64,000 nt of DNA from an uncultured Acetatifactor sp. (GCA_910584375.1 CAJUAH010000001.1:138560-202559), one strand, 5' to 3'; shown: positions 18,216 to 27,083, counted from the first letter of the stretch. The notes: generated by a model not told the origin, from the letters alone. Program-made: numbers and translations.

Positions 18216-18722
18216 AGATATATCGCCTGCAAGCCCAAAATGTATTTCCTGTAAGTCCAGATATCCGGCCAGCCGTTCAATACGCGCGGTCAGCTCATCC
18301 CCCCATAAATAGAGTTCTCTCCGCCACGGATGCCCTAACAGGCCGAAAGACCAATCCGCCGCAATGAAAAAGTAAAAGTCCCCGTTGGGGTAGTAGCTGG
18401 GAAAATACACATTGACAGCACGCTCCTCGTCGTAGTAGTGATAGTCCAGGGGGATTCGTTCGCGGGGATTGAAAATAAAGCAGTCGTGATTTCAGTCCAG
18501 CGCATAGAGGTATCCGTCCTCCGGGACAAGTGCCTCAAATATCTCATTTACCCGCGCCTCCTGCTTCTGCGTCCAGCAGCGTTCTCCCAGACGGTATAAC
18601 CGATAAGGATGGGGGATGGAAAAAGGTTTCCCGTCCGGGTTCCATTTGGGGCGGAATTGGTATTCCCCCAGCATTTTATCCCAAAGCTGATCATACAATT
18701 TCTGATCCAGTATAACGTTCAT
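18189..18722 (-). pseudogene. DUF2716-like protein gene interrupted by an in-frame TGA
   Basis: Reading minus strand from the ATG at 18722 (site AGGAGATAACCTCA), a 76-codon N-terminal part ends at TGA (18494-18492) after YLYALD. The same frame then continues with NHDCFIFNPRERIPLDYHYY and runs to 18189. Together this makes one roughly 177-aa product resembling DUF2716 proteins, which carry a conserved LDW[QN]H motif at this point, so TGG to TGA is the likely change. The function of the family is unknown. It has a perfect consensus promoter. Either a recent pseudogene or a sequence error; stop readthrough is less likely. Confidence 0.75.
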
Positions 18723-18819
18723 TGAGGTTATCTCCTGTCTAAAGTCGGTCAGAATTTTTGTTTCGCATATTCACTCCAGGCAAACAATACCCATCACAAA
18801 ATCTGCGGTGACATAATTC

Positions 18820-18848
18820 ATTATAGGAAAGCAAAGTCGGTATGTCAA
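18820..18848 (-). promoter_or_regulatory. Perfect consensus promoter of the DUF2716-like gene
   Basis: On the minus strand TTGACA (18848-18843), a 17-nt spacer and TATAAT (18825-18820). It gives a leader of about 90 nt before the start codon at 18722. Confidence 0.8.
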
Positions 18849-18900
18849 CGATTGAAAAACGGGGGATTTATCGGTCTGTTTAAGAATTATGAAATATTTA

Positions 18901-18929
18901 TTGCTTAAAAAGTGGAAAAACGATATAGT
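18901..18929 (+). promoter_or_regulatory. Promoter of the AAA-ATPase gene
   Basis: TTGCTT (18901-18906), 17-nt spacer, TATAGT (18924-18929). This excludes the ATG at 18912 as the start. Confidence 0.6.
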
Positions 18930-18980
18930 ATAACTATAGAGAAAGGTATGCGCCGGGAGCGGCAGAAAGAGAGGCGGACT

Positions 18981-20723
18981 ATGGCCAGAACGGTAAGCAT
19001 AGGGCGTCAGGATTTTGAAAAGATCAGAATCAACAACAATTTTTATATAGATAAGACCCATTTTATACAGGAATGGTGGGATGCAGAGGACGATGTAACG
19101 CTGATTACCCGTCCCAGACGTTTTGGCAAGACACTGAATATGAGTATGTTGGAGCAGTTTTTTTCCGTTAAATATGCCGGGCGCGGGGATTTGTTCGAGG
19201 GGCTTGCTGTCTGGCGGGAGGAGAGATACCGTCAGTTGCAGGGGACATATCCTGTGATTGCGCTCAGTTTTGCGGATATCAAGGAGAGCTCCTATCAAAA
19301 CGCCAGGAATAGGTTTGTGCAGATTATTGCGGAACTGTATAACCGGTATGATTTTTTGCTGGACAGTGACAGGCTGAATCAGAATGAAAAAGCGCTATTC
19401 CAGAAGATTGCCGGAGGGAATGCGGCGGATGCCCTGTCGGGCTCCCTTAGAACGCTATCGAACTATCTGATGCAGTATTATGGAAAAAAGGTGATTATCC
19501 TGCTGGACGAGTATGATACCCCCATGCAGGAGGCATATGTGAGCGGGTATTGGGACGAGCTGGTGGCATTTACCAGGGGATTGTTCAATGCGACTTTCAA
19601 AACAAATCCGTATATGGAGAGGGCTCTTATGACAGGGATCACAAGGGTGAGCAGGGAGTCCATGTTTTCTGATATGAACAATTTGGAAACGGTGACGACG
19701 ATTTCAAACAAATATGCGGACTGTTTCGGTTTTACAGAGAAAGAAGTGTTCGCGGCGTTAGAGGAATTTGGCCTGTCGGATCAAAAACAGCAGGTCAAAG
19801 ATTGGTATGACGGGTTTACCTTTGGCAATAAAAAAGATATTTATAATCCATGGTCTATCATTAACTATCTTGATAAGGGTAAAGTAGGGGCCTATTGGGT
19901 TAATACCAGCTCCAATAAGCTGGCCAGCATGCTGCTGAGGGAGAGCAATCCGGATGTGAAAAAAACTTTTGAGAGCCTGCTCCAGGGGGAGAGCATCAAG
20001 GTGGAGATTGACGAGCAGATCGTCTATAATCAGCTCTCCATGACGGACAATGCCATCTGGAGTCTTTTGCTGGCCAGCGGCTACCTGAAAGTGAAGAATT
20101 ACAGGGCATATATCACAGAGGATGGGGAATGGCGTGAGGATTATGAACTGGAGCTGACCAATTTTGAGGTCAGGGTCATGTTCCGGGGAATGGTACGAAG
20201 TTGGTTTGACAGCCTTTCTTCTGACTATAATGACTTTCTCAAAGCGTTGCTGCTGGGTGATGTGGAGGCGATGAATCTGTTTATGAACCGGGTGACGCTG
20301 GAGATGTTCAGCTACTTTGACACCGGGACAGGAGCACAGGGAACCTTGGGCACAGGCAAAGCGGCAGGCACAGCGTCGGGCAATGCCCCGGAGCGTTTTT
20401 ACCACGGATTCGTGCTGGGCCTGATGGTGAGGCTCACGGATCGTTATACGGTCACATCCAACAGAGAGAGTGGGTTCGGCAGGTATGACGTGATGCTGGA
20501 ACCCAAGGATATGAGCAGGGACGATGCGATCATTCTGGAGTTTAAGGTGCAGAGCGCAAAAGAAAAGGAACTGTCCGATACCGTATCTGCGGCTCTGTTA
20601 CAGATAGAAGAGCGGGATTATCAGGCATCTCTGCTGGCAAAGAGCGCCCCGAAAGAACGTATAAAGAAGTACGGATTTGCCTTTTGCGGGAAAAAAGTTC
20701 TGATAGGCGCCGCACAGGAATAG
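18981..20723 (+). CDS. AAA-ATPase-like protein with C-terminal PD-(D/E)XK nuclease domain
   Basis: A 580-aa protein of the AAA-ATPase_like/DUF1703 type, often multicopy in gut Clostridia and Bacteroidetes. Walker A-like 'TRPRRFGKT' has Lys50; Walker B is 'VIILLDEYD'. The C-terminal domain has a PD-(D/E)XK pattern, Asp503 in GRYDVML and Glu520-Phe-Lys522 in ILEFKV, as in Holliday-junction-resolvase-like nucleases. The biological role is unknown; links to mobile elements or defence are inference. The ATG at 18981 follows GAGGCGG; the ATG at 18948 has its purine stretch too close. A monocistronic unit convergent with valS. Confidence 0.85.
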   Translation: MARTVSIGRQDFEKIRINNNFYIDKTHFIQEWWDAEDDVTLITRPRRFGKTLNMSMLEQFFSVKYAGRGDLFEGLAVWREERYRQLQGTYPVIALSFADIKESSYQNARNRFVQIIAELYNRYDFLLDSDRLNQNEKALFQKIAGGNAADALSGSLRTLSNYLMQYYGKKVIILLDEYDTPMQEAYVSGYWDELVAFTRGLFNATFKTNPYMERALMTGITRVSRESMFSDMNNLETVTTISNKYADCFGFTEKEVFAALEEFGLSDQKQQVKDWYDGFTFGNKKDIYNPWSIINYLDKGKVGAYWVNTSSNKLASMLLRESNPDVKKTFESLLQGESIKVEIDEQIVYNQLSMTDNAIWSLLLASGYLKVKNYRAYITEDGEWREDYELELTNFEVRVMFRGMVRSWFDSLSSDYNDFLKALLLGDVEAMNLFMNRVTLEMFSYFDTGTGAQGTLGTGKAAGTASGNAPERFYHGFVLGLMVRLTDRYTVTSNRESGFGRYDVMLEPKDMSRDDAIILEFKVQSAKEKELSDTVSAALLQIEERDYQASLLAKSAPKERIKKYGFAFCGKKVLIGAAQE

Positions 20724-20845
20724 CACATGCGCGGCATACGTAGAACACAAAGGAAATCACGTATAGAGCATTGCTGCGGCTCACGGCATAATTATTACGT
20801 TGCACAAGTATAAAATGGACGTAATAGCGCGCGGATGTTAAGCAC

Positions 20846-20945
20846 AGGGACTGTGAAAAAGTCGCGGCATTCTGCAAAAAAGCAACGGAATATCACTAAA
20901 AACGGTTGCCTTCAGAATTGCAGAATGGACTTTTTTACAGTCCCT
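20846..20945. repeat. 100-nt near-perfect palindrome, MITE-like
   Basis: Ends AGGGACTGTGAAAAAGTC (20846-20863) and its complement (20928-20945) pair with one bulge. Inside, CATTCTGCAA pairs with TTGCAGAATG and GCAAC with GTTGC. No coding content. It may be a non-autonomous element or a bidirectional terminator between two convergent genes (T6 at 20931-20936). The rest of the gap 20724-20952 shows nothing recognisable. Confidence 0.7.
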
Positions 20946-20952
20946 GAAATAA

Positions 20953-23412
20953 TTATACAGGCATAATCACAATTTTTTCCGCCCTGGTGCAGGCCATGAT
21001 ATCCCCCAGAGATTTCTCGTAAAACTCTCTGAGGCTCTCCGGGCAGGAGATGACCAGCTCGGGGATAGAGTCTTTCATGGACATCTGTTTTTCGGATTTA
21101 TCCTTGCGTACACTGGCTATGACCTCCTTCAGATGCGCCCCGAAAGCCAGATATTCCTCCCGGATCGGCCCGGTGGTCCACAGCGTCAGATGCAGGGAAA
21201 GTTCCTGCTCATACTTTCTGTAAAAATCCTGATAAATATATTCCGTCATATAGGGCGTATACACAGCGTACAGTTTCAGGATCCCAAGCAGGCTGTAATA
21301 GACCGCGATCTGCCCGGAATATCTCTGGGCGGCTCCGTGTTTCTGGGGCTGGTACAGTCTCTCCTTTACTATCTCTATATAATAGTCGCAGAAATCCCTC
21401 CAGAACAGATCATCAATCTCATGTCTGGCCTGACCGATCTCATAGTCCTCCAGCAATGCAGTGGCCTTTAACGTGGTCTCGTTCACCCGCTGCAGGATCC
21501 ATCTGTCCACAGGCAGCAGCTCGGATTCCTCATATGCCGCAGGTTTTGTGAAATCCTGTAATTGCAGGAGGACGAACCGGGCCGCGTTGTACAGCTTGTT
21601 CAGAAAACGCCGGGCGATCTTCAGATCCTCCGCGCTGAAAAAGGTATCCGTCCCCAGCTTGCTGCCCGCCGTCCAGTAGCGGATGGCGTCGGCGGAGTGG
21701 GCCTCGATCAGAGCCATGGGGGAGGAAGAGGCGTTATTTTTGGATTTGCTGATCTTTTCTCCGGGCTTTGCCAGCACATAGCCGCTGATCATGATATCCT
21801 TCCAGGGGATCTGCCCGGTGTGGTACAGGCTCCTCACGATGGAGTAAAACGCCCAGGTGCGGATGATCTCATGGGATTGGGCTCTCATGCTCATGGGCAG
21901 GAACCCGGGAGCCTCTCCGCAGGGTAGGTCGCCGCAGGGTAGGTCGCCGCAAGGTAGGTCACCGCAGGGTAAGTCACCGTGAGGTAAGTCGCCGCAGGGC
22001 AAGTCCCCGGACGAAGATTCCGCGTTAATCAACGGGGTAATGGAGGAGGTAGCCCAGGTGTCCAGAACCGCCTCCTCGGGCACAAAATCCTCGCATCCGC
22101 AGCCGCAGGGACGGAGCGGCCGACTCTCCAGCGGATTCACCGGCAGTTGGGATTCTTCCGCAAAAACAGGCTGTCCGCATTCCTTGCAGTACCAGACGGG
22201 AAAGGGAACTCCGAAATACCTCTGCCGGGAGATGCACCAGTCCCATTTCAGGTTTTCCACCCATATCCGATAGCGGTTTTTCATTTGCTCCGGGTGCCAG
22301 CGAATCTCGTCCGCAGCTTGCAGGAACCGCTCTTTTTCGGACAGCACGTCGATATACCACTGTTTGGAAGGGATGAACTCTACGTCCTTTCCGCAGCGCT
22401 CATGGATGGCTACCATATGGCTGAGAGTCTCCTGCCTCTCCAGAAGTCCCTGTTCCCGCAGTACTTCTATTATATGGGCCCTGGCGTCGGCGACTTTCAT
22501 GCCGCCGATAAAGGCTACCTCCTCACTGATCCTGCCATCCGGCAGAATCACCTTCTTATAGGGTAAGTGGTGTTTCTGATACCATTCCATATCTGTGGAA
22601 TCCCCAAAGGTGGCGCACATTACCGCGCCGGTTCCCTTGTCCGTGGCCACCGTCTCCTCCGACAGAACCGGAATCTGGTAACCGTACAGGGGAACTGTAG
22701 CCTGCTGGCCTATGAAATGTCCGTATCTGGAGTCCTCCGGATGGACAAAGACGCATACGCAGCCCGCCAGCAGTTCCGGCCTGGTGGTGGCGATGGGCAG
22801 ACTGCCCACAGGCGTCTCAAAGGACAGATAGTTAAAGGCGGTTTCGCACTCCCGCGTCTCCAGCTCCGCCTGGGCTATGGAGGTTCGGCACTCCGTACAC
22901 CACAGCACGGGGGATTCTTTCATATAGGCTTTGCCGTTTCTGGCCAGCTCGATAAAGGTTTCCTGAGATATCTTCTGGGACCGGTCCGATACGGTCTGGT
23001 ATTGCAGGCTCCAGTCCACGCTGAATCCCAGACGCTGCCACAGTTTTTTAAATTCATCTTCATACTGTTCCACAGTTTGCAGGCATTTTTCCCGAAAGAC
23101 ACTTCTGGGCAGCATGTGGGCCCTGATCTTTTCATCCCGCTCTACCAGCCGCTCCGTGGGCAGGCCGTTGTCGTCGAACCCGAAGGGATAGAATACGTCA
23201 TACCCCTGCATTCGCTTGAACCGGGCGACCATCTCCGCCTGGGTGTAGGAAAAGACATGGCCGATGTGGAGTTTTCCGCTTACCGTGGGGGGCGGGGTGT
23301 CGATGGAGAAGACAGGCCCCCTCTTGCCGTGGCGGTACTTGTAGATCCCCTCCCTGGCCCACATCTGTTCCAGCTCCTTTTCCGTTTTCTGAAAATCATA
23401 CTTTTGATCCAT
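20953..23412 (-). CDS. valS: Valine--tRNA ligase, archaeal-type
   Basis: An 819-aa class I aminoacyl-tRNA synthetase charging tRNA-Val. The HIGH motif is His49-Ile-Gly-His52 in PPPTVSGKLHIGHVFSY, and 'GFDDNGLPTER' is characteristic of archaeal/actinobacterial-type ValRS rather than the usual bacterial form. The CP1 editing domain is followed by 'CISRQRYFGVPFPVWYC'. KISKS replaces KMSKS. A run of six five-residue repeats sits after 'TWATSSITPLIN' in the catalytic half. The start has AGGAGGTATCCAG in front. Preceded by a T-box, so induced when uncharged tRNA-Val accumulates. Because of its type it may be a second ValRS in addition to a bacterial one elsewhere (inference). Confidence 0.92.
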   Translation of the reverse strand: MDQKYDFQKTEKELEQMWAREGIYKYRHGKRGPVFSIDTPPPTVSGKLHIGHVFSYTQAEMVARFKRMQGYDVFYPFGFDDNGLPTERLVERDEKIRAHMLPRSVFREKCLQTVEQYEDEFKKLWQRLGFSVDWSLQYQTVSDRSQKISQETFIELARNGKAYMKESPVLWCTECRTSIAQAELETRECETAFNYLSFETPVGSLPIATTRPELLAGCVCVFVHPEDSRYGHFIGQQATVPLYGYQIPVLSEETVATDKGTGAVMCATFGDSTDMEWYQKHHLPYKKVILPDGRISEEVAFIGGMKVADARAHIIEVLREQGLLERQETLSHMVAIHERCGKDVEFIPSKQWYIDVLSEKERFLQAADEIRWHPEQMKNRYRIWVENLKWDWCISRQRYFGVPFPVWYCKECGQPVFAEESQLPVNPLESRPLRPCGCGCEDFVPEEAVLDTWATSSITPLINAESSSGDLPCGDLPHGDLPCGDLPCGDLPCGDLPCGEAPGFLPMSMRAQSHEIIRTWAFYSIVRSLYHTGQIPWKDIMISGYVLAKPGEKISKSKNNASSSPMALIEAHSADAIRYWTAGSKLGTDTFFSAEDLKIARRFLNKLYNAARFVLLQLQDFTKPAAYEESELLPVDRWILQRVNETTLKATALLEDYEIGQARHEIDDLFWRDFCDYYIEIVKERLYQPQKHGAAQRYSGQIAVYYSLLGILKLYAVYTPYMTEYIYQDFYRKYEQELSLHLTLWTTGPIREEYLAFGAHLKEVIASVRKDKSEKQMSMKDSIPELVISCPESLREFYEKSLGDIMACTRAEKIVIMPV
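21919..22008 (-). repeat. 15-nt tandem repeat inside valS coding for GDLPC units
   Basis: Six in-frame 15-nt units encode GDLPC, GDLPH, then four GDLPC. Units differ from each other by 0-4 bases. The insertion lies between 'LINAESSS' and 'EAPGFLP' in the synthetase core, presumably as a surface loop. Its length in multiples of 15 would keep the frame. Confidence 0.9.
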
Positions 23413-23470
23413 CTGGATACCTCCTTATTAGAGTTCCGCATATGCGGATTAGTATTTTACAAAACAGACA

Positions 23471-23800
23471 AAAAAATCGCCCCAAGCCAACGCTCAGGGC
23501 GAACAACATGTCCGTGGTACCACCTAAATTCAGAATTATTTCTGCACTCAATACAATACGGGAAGATCCACTGAACTGTCTCAGGAGCCTGTTTCCGTCC
23601 CGGAGAGCGGGACGACTGCGGCGGACTTCCGATATCGTTTCCCCTGATAACGGTGGGATCTCCGTTGGAACCTACTAAGCATATCCCGTTCGGCCCAAAG
23701 CTCAAAGGTCACTTCCATACGCCCTTCACGAAAGTTCTCACCAGCCACTTTCTCTCTGTTCATCCGGTGTCGTATGTACTACTCCTCGTCGATGCCTTTT
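23471..23800 (-). promoter_or_regulatory. T-box leader controlling valS
   Basis: Minus strand, 5' to 3': 'GACGAGGAGTAGTA' start; 'AGAGAG' typical of stem I; 'GAAGTGACCTTTGAG', where GTG is a candidate valine specifier; the T-box core AGGTGGTACCACGGA (23525-23511); and a terminator, CGCCCTGAGC/GCTTGGGGCG (23501-23478), ending in seven Ts. Uncharged tRNA-Val should stabilise the antiterminator and switch on valS. Confidence 0.88.
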
Positions 23801-25390
23801 TGTCTGTATTTGTGATAAAGCCATTATAGCATGTATTTTTGACCTGTCAAGAGTGCTTTTTTCTTTATCCGGGTTGTTTTGACGCGAAGAAAAAAGCGGA
23901 CTCTTTAGAGAGAGCAACAGCCGGATATTCAGAACCGCACCCAAAATAATGACCGGTATCTGGTTGTAGAGTTGCCGGTTATTGGCCTCCCAGACCATCA
24001 GAAACAGGGCAATGCCAAACAATGACAGGTCGGCGGCGACCTTGGCCGCAGGCACTTCCTTCTTTTGGAGCAGGAGCCGCAGAGTCGCTACCGCGCCCAG
24101 CAGATAGACGGTGTAGATGGAGAATATATAGCAAAAGCACAGTTGAGAAACTCTCCAATAATATTTTCCCCATGGGGAGAAACCTTCATACAGCAGATTG
24201 TGTTCTTTTATCGCATAGTAAGTATAGTTGGCGGCGCCAAAATTCCCGCTGGCAAAGTTGAAGCGTAACTTTTGAACCAGGTGAGAAATATTCCAGAATT
24301 CCCTGTAGTTCTGCTGAATATATTGCAGGGCATATTCCGTTTTTTCCGCTTTTGAAGGGAGAGAAAGGGTGTAAGTGACATAGTCCCAGTTATCGTTCCA
24401 GCCGCCGTTCCCTTTCAGCCCCAGAGCAATCCAGTTTATGGCGGGATTGCAGGTTTCTTTTGCGGTGATCCAAATATCAAAACTTCCGGCCCACAGATCG
24501 GTCAATCCCCAGGATACAATGGACAAAAGGATAAATATGCCAATATATTTCCATTTCTGTACAGGTACGCGGCAGAAACAAAATACGATAAATCCTGCGA
24601 TCAGCGGAATCAACACGGTAACTTTTACGGATATTCCCATGCCGACCGACAGCCCGGCCAGCGCTGTCAGAAGAACCGCGCGCCCTCTGCGGGGCGTCTC
24701 CAGCCCTGTTTTGAGCAATGCCAGAGTGACGATTCCCACCATAAAACTCATGCTGTCCGTGTAAAAAGCCTGCACATTAGCCCATATGGGCAGCATACAT
24801 ACGAACAGGAACAGGACGGGGATGCGGTATCGCTCCCTCTCCGCCCTGGAATTACCGGCCAGAACGGTTACGCTCCACACCGCCAACAGTACCTGGCTTA
24901 CGCTCCAGAGCAGGACAAAGTAAAAAGGATCCTGAAAATGTAAGAAATCCGCCAGACGGAAAAGGACGCTCAGAAAGAGCATGGGCTTGATATTATTGGC
25001 ATAAGTTTGAAAATAAAATACAGACGTCAGCTCCCGTCCCCCAGCCAGCTCGGACGCTCCGTTCCAGATCTGTACATAATCATCCAGAGAATACGGGGAG
25101 TTGCGGCCAATACAGCTCACTATATAGAGCGACACGCCAAACAGAATAAGCAGCGCGGCATAAAGAGGGGTGTTTCTCTTTAGCTTTTCGCAGGGTATTT
25201 TTTCCCAGAGCCGGAAGAATCCGCAAAAGAGCGCTGTTCCCAGCACGGTTCCTATCGCCATCTGCCACGGAAAGAGGTTGTTCTGCGGCTCGGTGACAGA
25301 CAGAATGATAATCAGGCCCAGCACAACGATCTGTAGGATATAGATAAATGCCCATAGGGTGATACAGGATTTGCGGGTGAGTCTCAGCAT
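23738..25390 (-). CDS. Polytopic membrane protein, GT-C glycosyltransferase-like
   Basis: About 550 aa with a dozen or so hydrophobic segments. An acidic pair after TM2 ('SPYSLDDYVQ') is in the position of the metal-binding Asp of GT39/GT83-type (PMT/ArnT) enzymes, which move a sugar from polyprenyl-phosphate-sugar outside the membrane. The large loop 'NWIALGLKGNGGWNDNWDYV' is presumably extracytoplasmic. The ATG at 25390 fits GGAGGG best; the ATG at 25402 overlaps that site. The last 40 or so residues are hydrophilic and unlike a membrane protein end. Their codons run through the valS promoter and 5' half of the T-box, so the natural C-terminus may have been extended by loss of an earlier stop. 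Substrate unknown. Confidence 0.72.
   Translation of the reverse strand: MLRLTRKSCITLWAFIYILQIVVLGLIIILSVTEPQNNLFPWQMAIGTVLGTALFCGFFRLWEKIPCEKLKRNTPLYAALLILFGVSLYIVSCIGRNSPYSLDDYVQIWNGASELAGGRELTSVFYFQTYANNIKPMLFLSVLFRLADFLHFQDPFYFVLLWSVSQVLLAVWSVTVLAGNSRAERERYRIPVLFLFVCMLPIWANVQAFYTDSMSFMVGIVTLALLKTGLETPRRGRAVLLTALAGLSVGMGISVKVTVLIPLIAGFIVFCFCRVPVQKWKYIGIFILLSIVSWGLTDLWAGSFDIWITAKETCNPAINWIALGLKGNGGWNDNWDYVTYTLSLPSKAEKTEYALQYIQQNYREFWNISHLVQKLRFNFASGNFGAANYTYYAIKEHNLLYEGFSPWGKYYWRVSQLCFCYIFSIYTVYLLGAVATLRLLLQKKEVPAAKVAADLSLFGIALFLMVWEANNRQLYNQIPVIILGAVLNIRLLLSLKSPLFSSRQNNPDKEKSTLDRSKIHAIMALSQIQTKRHRRGVVHTTPDEQRESGW
23823..23850 (-). promoter_or_regulatory. Consensus promoter of the T-box/valS unit
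   Basis: Minus strand TTGACA (23850-23845), 16-nt spacer ending in TGC, TATAAT (23828-23823): an extended -10 promoter. It lies inside the 3' end of the upstream membrane protein gene. Confidence 0.85.
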
Positions 25391-25612
25391 TATGCCCTCC
25401 ATATTTTATACTCATTTATATATAACAGCATACGGAAAAATATGTCAAGAGTATAAACAGAGTATAAACAGCATATAAGTGAGCGTTCAAGCTGATACGC
25501 CAGCCCGGCCTGTGATTTTGAACGTTTCCGCTATCCTTATTTTTCGCCCGGTTTGCAATAGTATCGCAGGTACGTTTCGTCCTTATAGAAATCCGTAAAT
25601 ATGATAAAACAG

Positions 25613-25670
25613 ATTTAACCCGTTGGGCGGCAAAAAAACACTTGCCAAATGGATCAAAAAGGGGTTAAAT
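25613..25670 (+). promoter_or_regulatory. Structured leader upstream of asnA
   Basis: In the 324-nt gap 25391-25714, ATTTAACCC (25613-25621) pairs with GGGTTAAAT (25662-25670), enclosing a GGCAA/TTGCC hairpin (25629-25633 with 25642-25646). A further GCGTTCAA/TTGAACGT pairing occurs about 25484-25530. This could be a regulatory leader. It matches no riboswitch class I know. Confidence 0.4.
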
Positions 25671-25714
25671 AGTACTGGAGATTTATAAATTATGAAAGGT
25701 ATGGTTATAATACA

Positions 25715-26725
25715 ATGGCTGACCAACTGATACCCAGGGGCTATAAGTCCCAGCTGAACCTGTATGAGACACAGGTGGCGATCAAAACCGTAAAAGATTT
25801 CTTCCAGACTCTGCTGGCGGAGCGCCTGCATCTGCTGCGTGTGTCCGCGCCGCTTTTCGTGGCGCCCGAGTCCGGCATGAATGACAATCTAAACGGCGTG
25901 GAGCGGCCCGTAAACTTTGACATCAAGGAGCAGGAGGGCAGGGAGGCCGAGATCGTGCAGTCCCTGGCCAAGTGGAAACGCTACGCGCTGCGCAAGTACG
26001 GTTTCACCGTGGGAGAGGGCCTGTACACGGACATGAGCGCCATCCGCAGGGATGAAGTCACCGACAATATCCACTCGATTTATGTGGATCAGTGGGACTG
26101 GGAGAAGATCATAAACCGCGAAGACCGCAATCTGGACACGCTCAAAGACGTGGTGCGCACAGTGTACAAGGTGCTGCGCAAGACCGAGAAATATATGTCC
26201 ATCCACTATGACTATATAGAAGAGATCCTGCCCCACGATATCTTCTTTATCACCACCAGGGAGCTGGAAGAGATGTTCCCGGATTATACGCCCAAGGAGA
26301 GGGAATACTACATAGCCAAGGCCAAGGGCGCCGTCTGCATCATGCAGATCGGCGATGTGCTGGAGAGCGGCGAGCCTCACGACGGCCGCGCGCCGGACTA
26401 TGACGACTGGGCGCTGAATGCGGATATCGTGGTGTACTATCCGGTGCTGGATATCGCCCTGGAGCTTTCTTCCATGGGCATCCGCGTGGACCGGGAGGCG
26501 CTGTTGTCCCAGCTTGAAAAGGCCGGATGCCCGGAGCGCGCCGAGCTGCCTTTCCAGAAGTCCATTCTGGAGGAGACGGTTCCCTTTACCATCGGCGGCG
26601 GTATCGGCCAGTCCCGCATCTGCATGTTTTTCCTGCGCAAGGCCCACATCGGGGAGGTGCAGTGTTCCCTGTGGCCGGAGGAAGTGATGCGGCAGGCGGA
26701 GAAGGAAGGATTACAGCTGCTGTAG
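25715..26725 (+). CDS. asnA: Aspartate--ammonia ligase (asparagine synthetase A)
   Basis: A 336-aa ammonia-dependent asparagine synthetase, class II aaRS-like fold, making asparagine from aspartate, ammonia and ATP. Signatures include 'LLRVSAPLFVAPESGMNDNLNG', 'EGLYTDMSAIRRDE', 'HSIYVDQWDWEK', 'DYDDWALNADI' and the C-terminal 'IGGGIGQSRICMFFL' motif 3. Length is normal. The start is set by alignment with the family's N-terminus. The nearest Shine-Dalgarno-like GAAAGG (25694-25699) is unusually far (15 nt), and a TATAAT lies at 25706-25711, so initiation may be atypical. Ammonia use fits with gltBD nearby in nitrogen assimilation. Confidence 0.95.
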   Translation: MADQLIPRGYKSQLNLYETQVAIKTVKDFFQTLLAERLHLLRVSAPLFVAPESGMNDNLNGVERPVNFDIKEQEGREAEIVQSLAKWKRYALRKYGFTVGEGLYTDMSAIRRDEVTDNIHSIYVDQWDWEKIINREDRNLDTLKDVVRTVYKVLRKTEKYMSIHYDYIEEILPHDIFFITTRELEEMFPDYTPKEREYYIAKAKGAVCIMQIGDVLESGEPHDGRAPDYDDWALNADIVVYYPVLDIALELSSMGIRVDREALLSQLEKAGCPERAELPFQKSILEETVPFTIGGGIGQSRICMFFLRKAHIGEVQCSLWPEEVMRQAEKEGLQLL

Positions 26726-26747
26726 ACGCATAGGCGGCAGATAACGT

Positions 26748-26791
26748 AAAAAGCCAATATTCCCGTAAAAGTCCGGGAATGTTGGCTTTTA
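26748..26791 (+). terminator. Terminator after asnA
   Basis: A 17-bp stem (26749-26765 with 26774-26790), one G-T pair, 8-nt loop, ending in TTTT. Confidence 0.85.
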
Positions 26792-26819
26792 CCCGGTGAA
26801 AAATTTGAAAAATTAAGGA

Positions 26820-26848
26820 TTGACTAATGCGCGTTACTATGGTATGCT
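26820..26848 (+). promoter_or_regulatory. Promoter of the rpmG-secE-nusG operon
   Basis: TTGACT (26820-26825), 17-nt spacer, TATGCT (26843-26848). Confidence 0.75.
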
Positions 26849-26933
26849 AACTAAGCGAGATGGATTTAGGTCTTTTTTTTATGCCTAATTTATAGCGATA
26901 GACGGCTGCGCCCGCAGCGGAATGGAGGAAACA

Positions 26934-27083
26934 ATGCGTACAAAAATTACTTTAGCATGTACAGAGTGCAAACAGCGTAACTACAACACCACCAAGGACA
27001 AGAAGACACATCCCGACCGTATGGAGACCAAGAAGTATTGCAGATTCTGCAAGACGCATACCATGCACAAGGAGACCAAGTAA
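26934..27083 (+). CDS. rpmG: 50S ribosomal protein L33
   Basis: A 49-aa protein beginning MRTKITLACTECKQRNY. Four cysteines (9, 12, 36, 39) form the zinc ribbon of the C+ form of L33, so it is the zinc-dependent paralogue. GGAGG at 26924-26928 precedes the ATG. First gene of the secE-nusG transcription unit, the standard Firmicutes order. Confidence 0.95.
   Translation: MRTKITLACTECKQRNYNTTKDKKTHPDRMETKKYCRFCKTHTMHKETK

Noticed and set aside
25706..25711. TATAAT as the true asnA promoter
   Set aside because: No -35 at the right distance, and it would leave almost no leader; kept only as an oddity.
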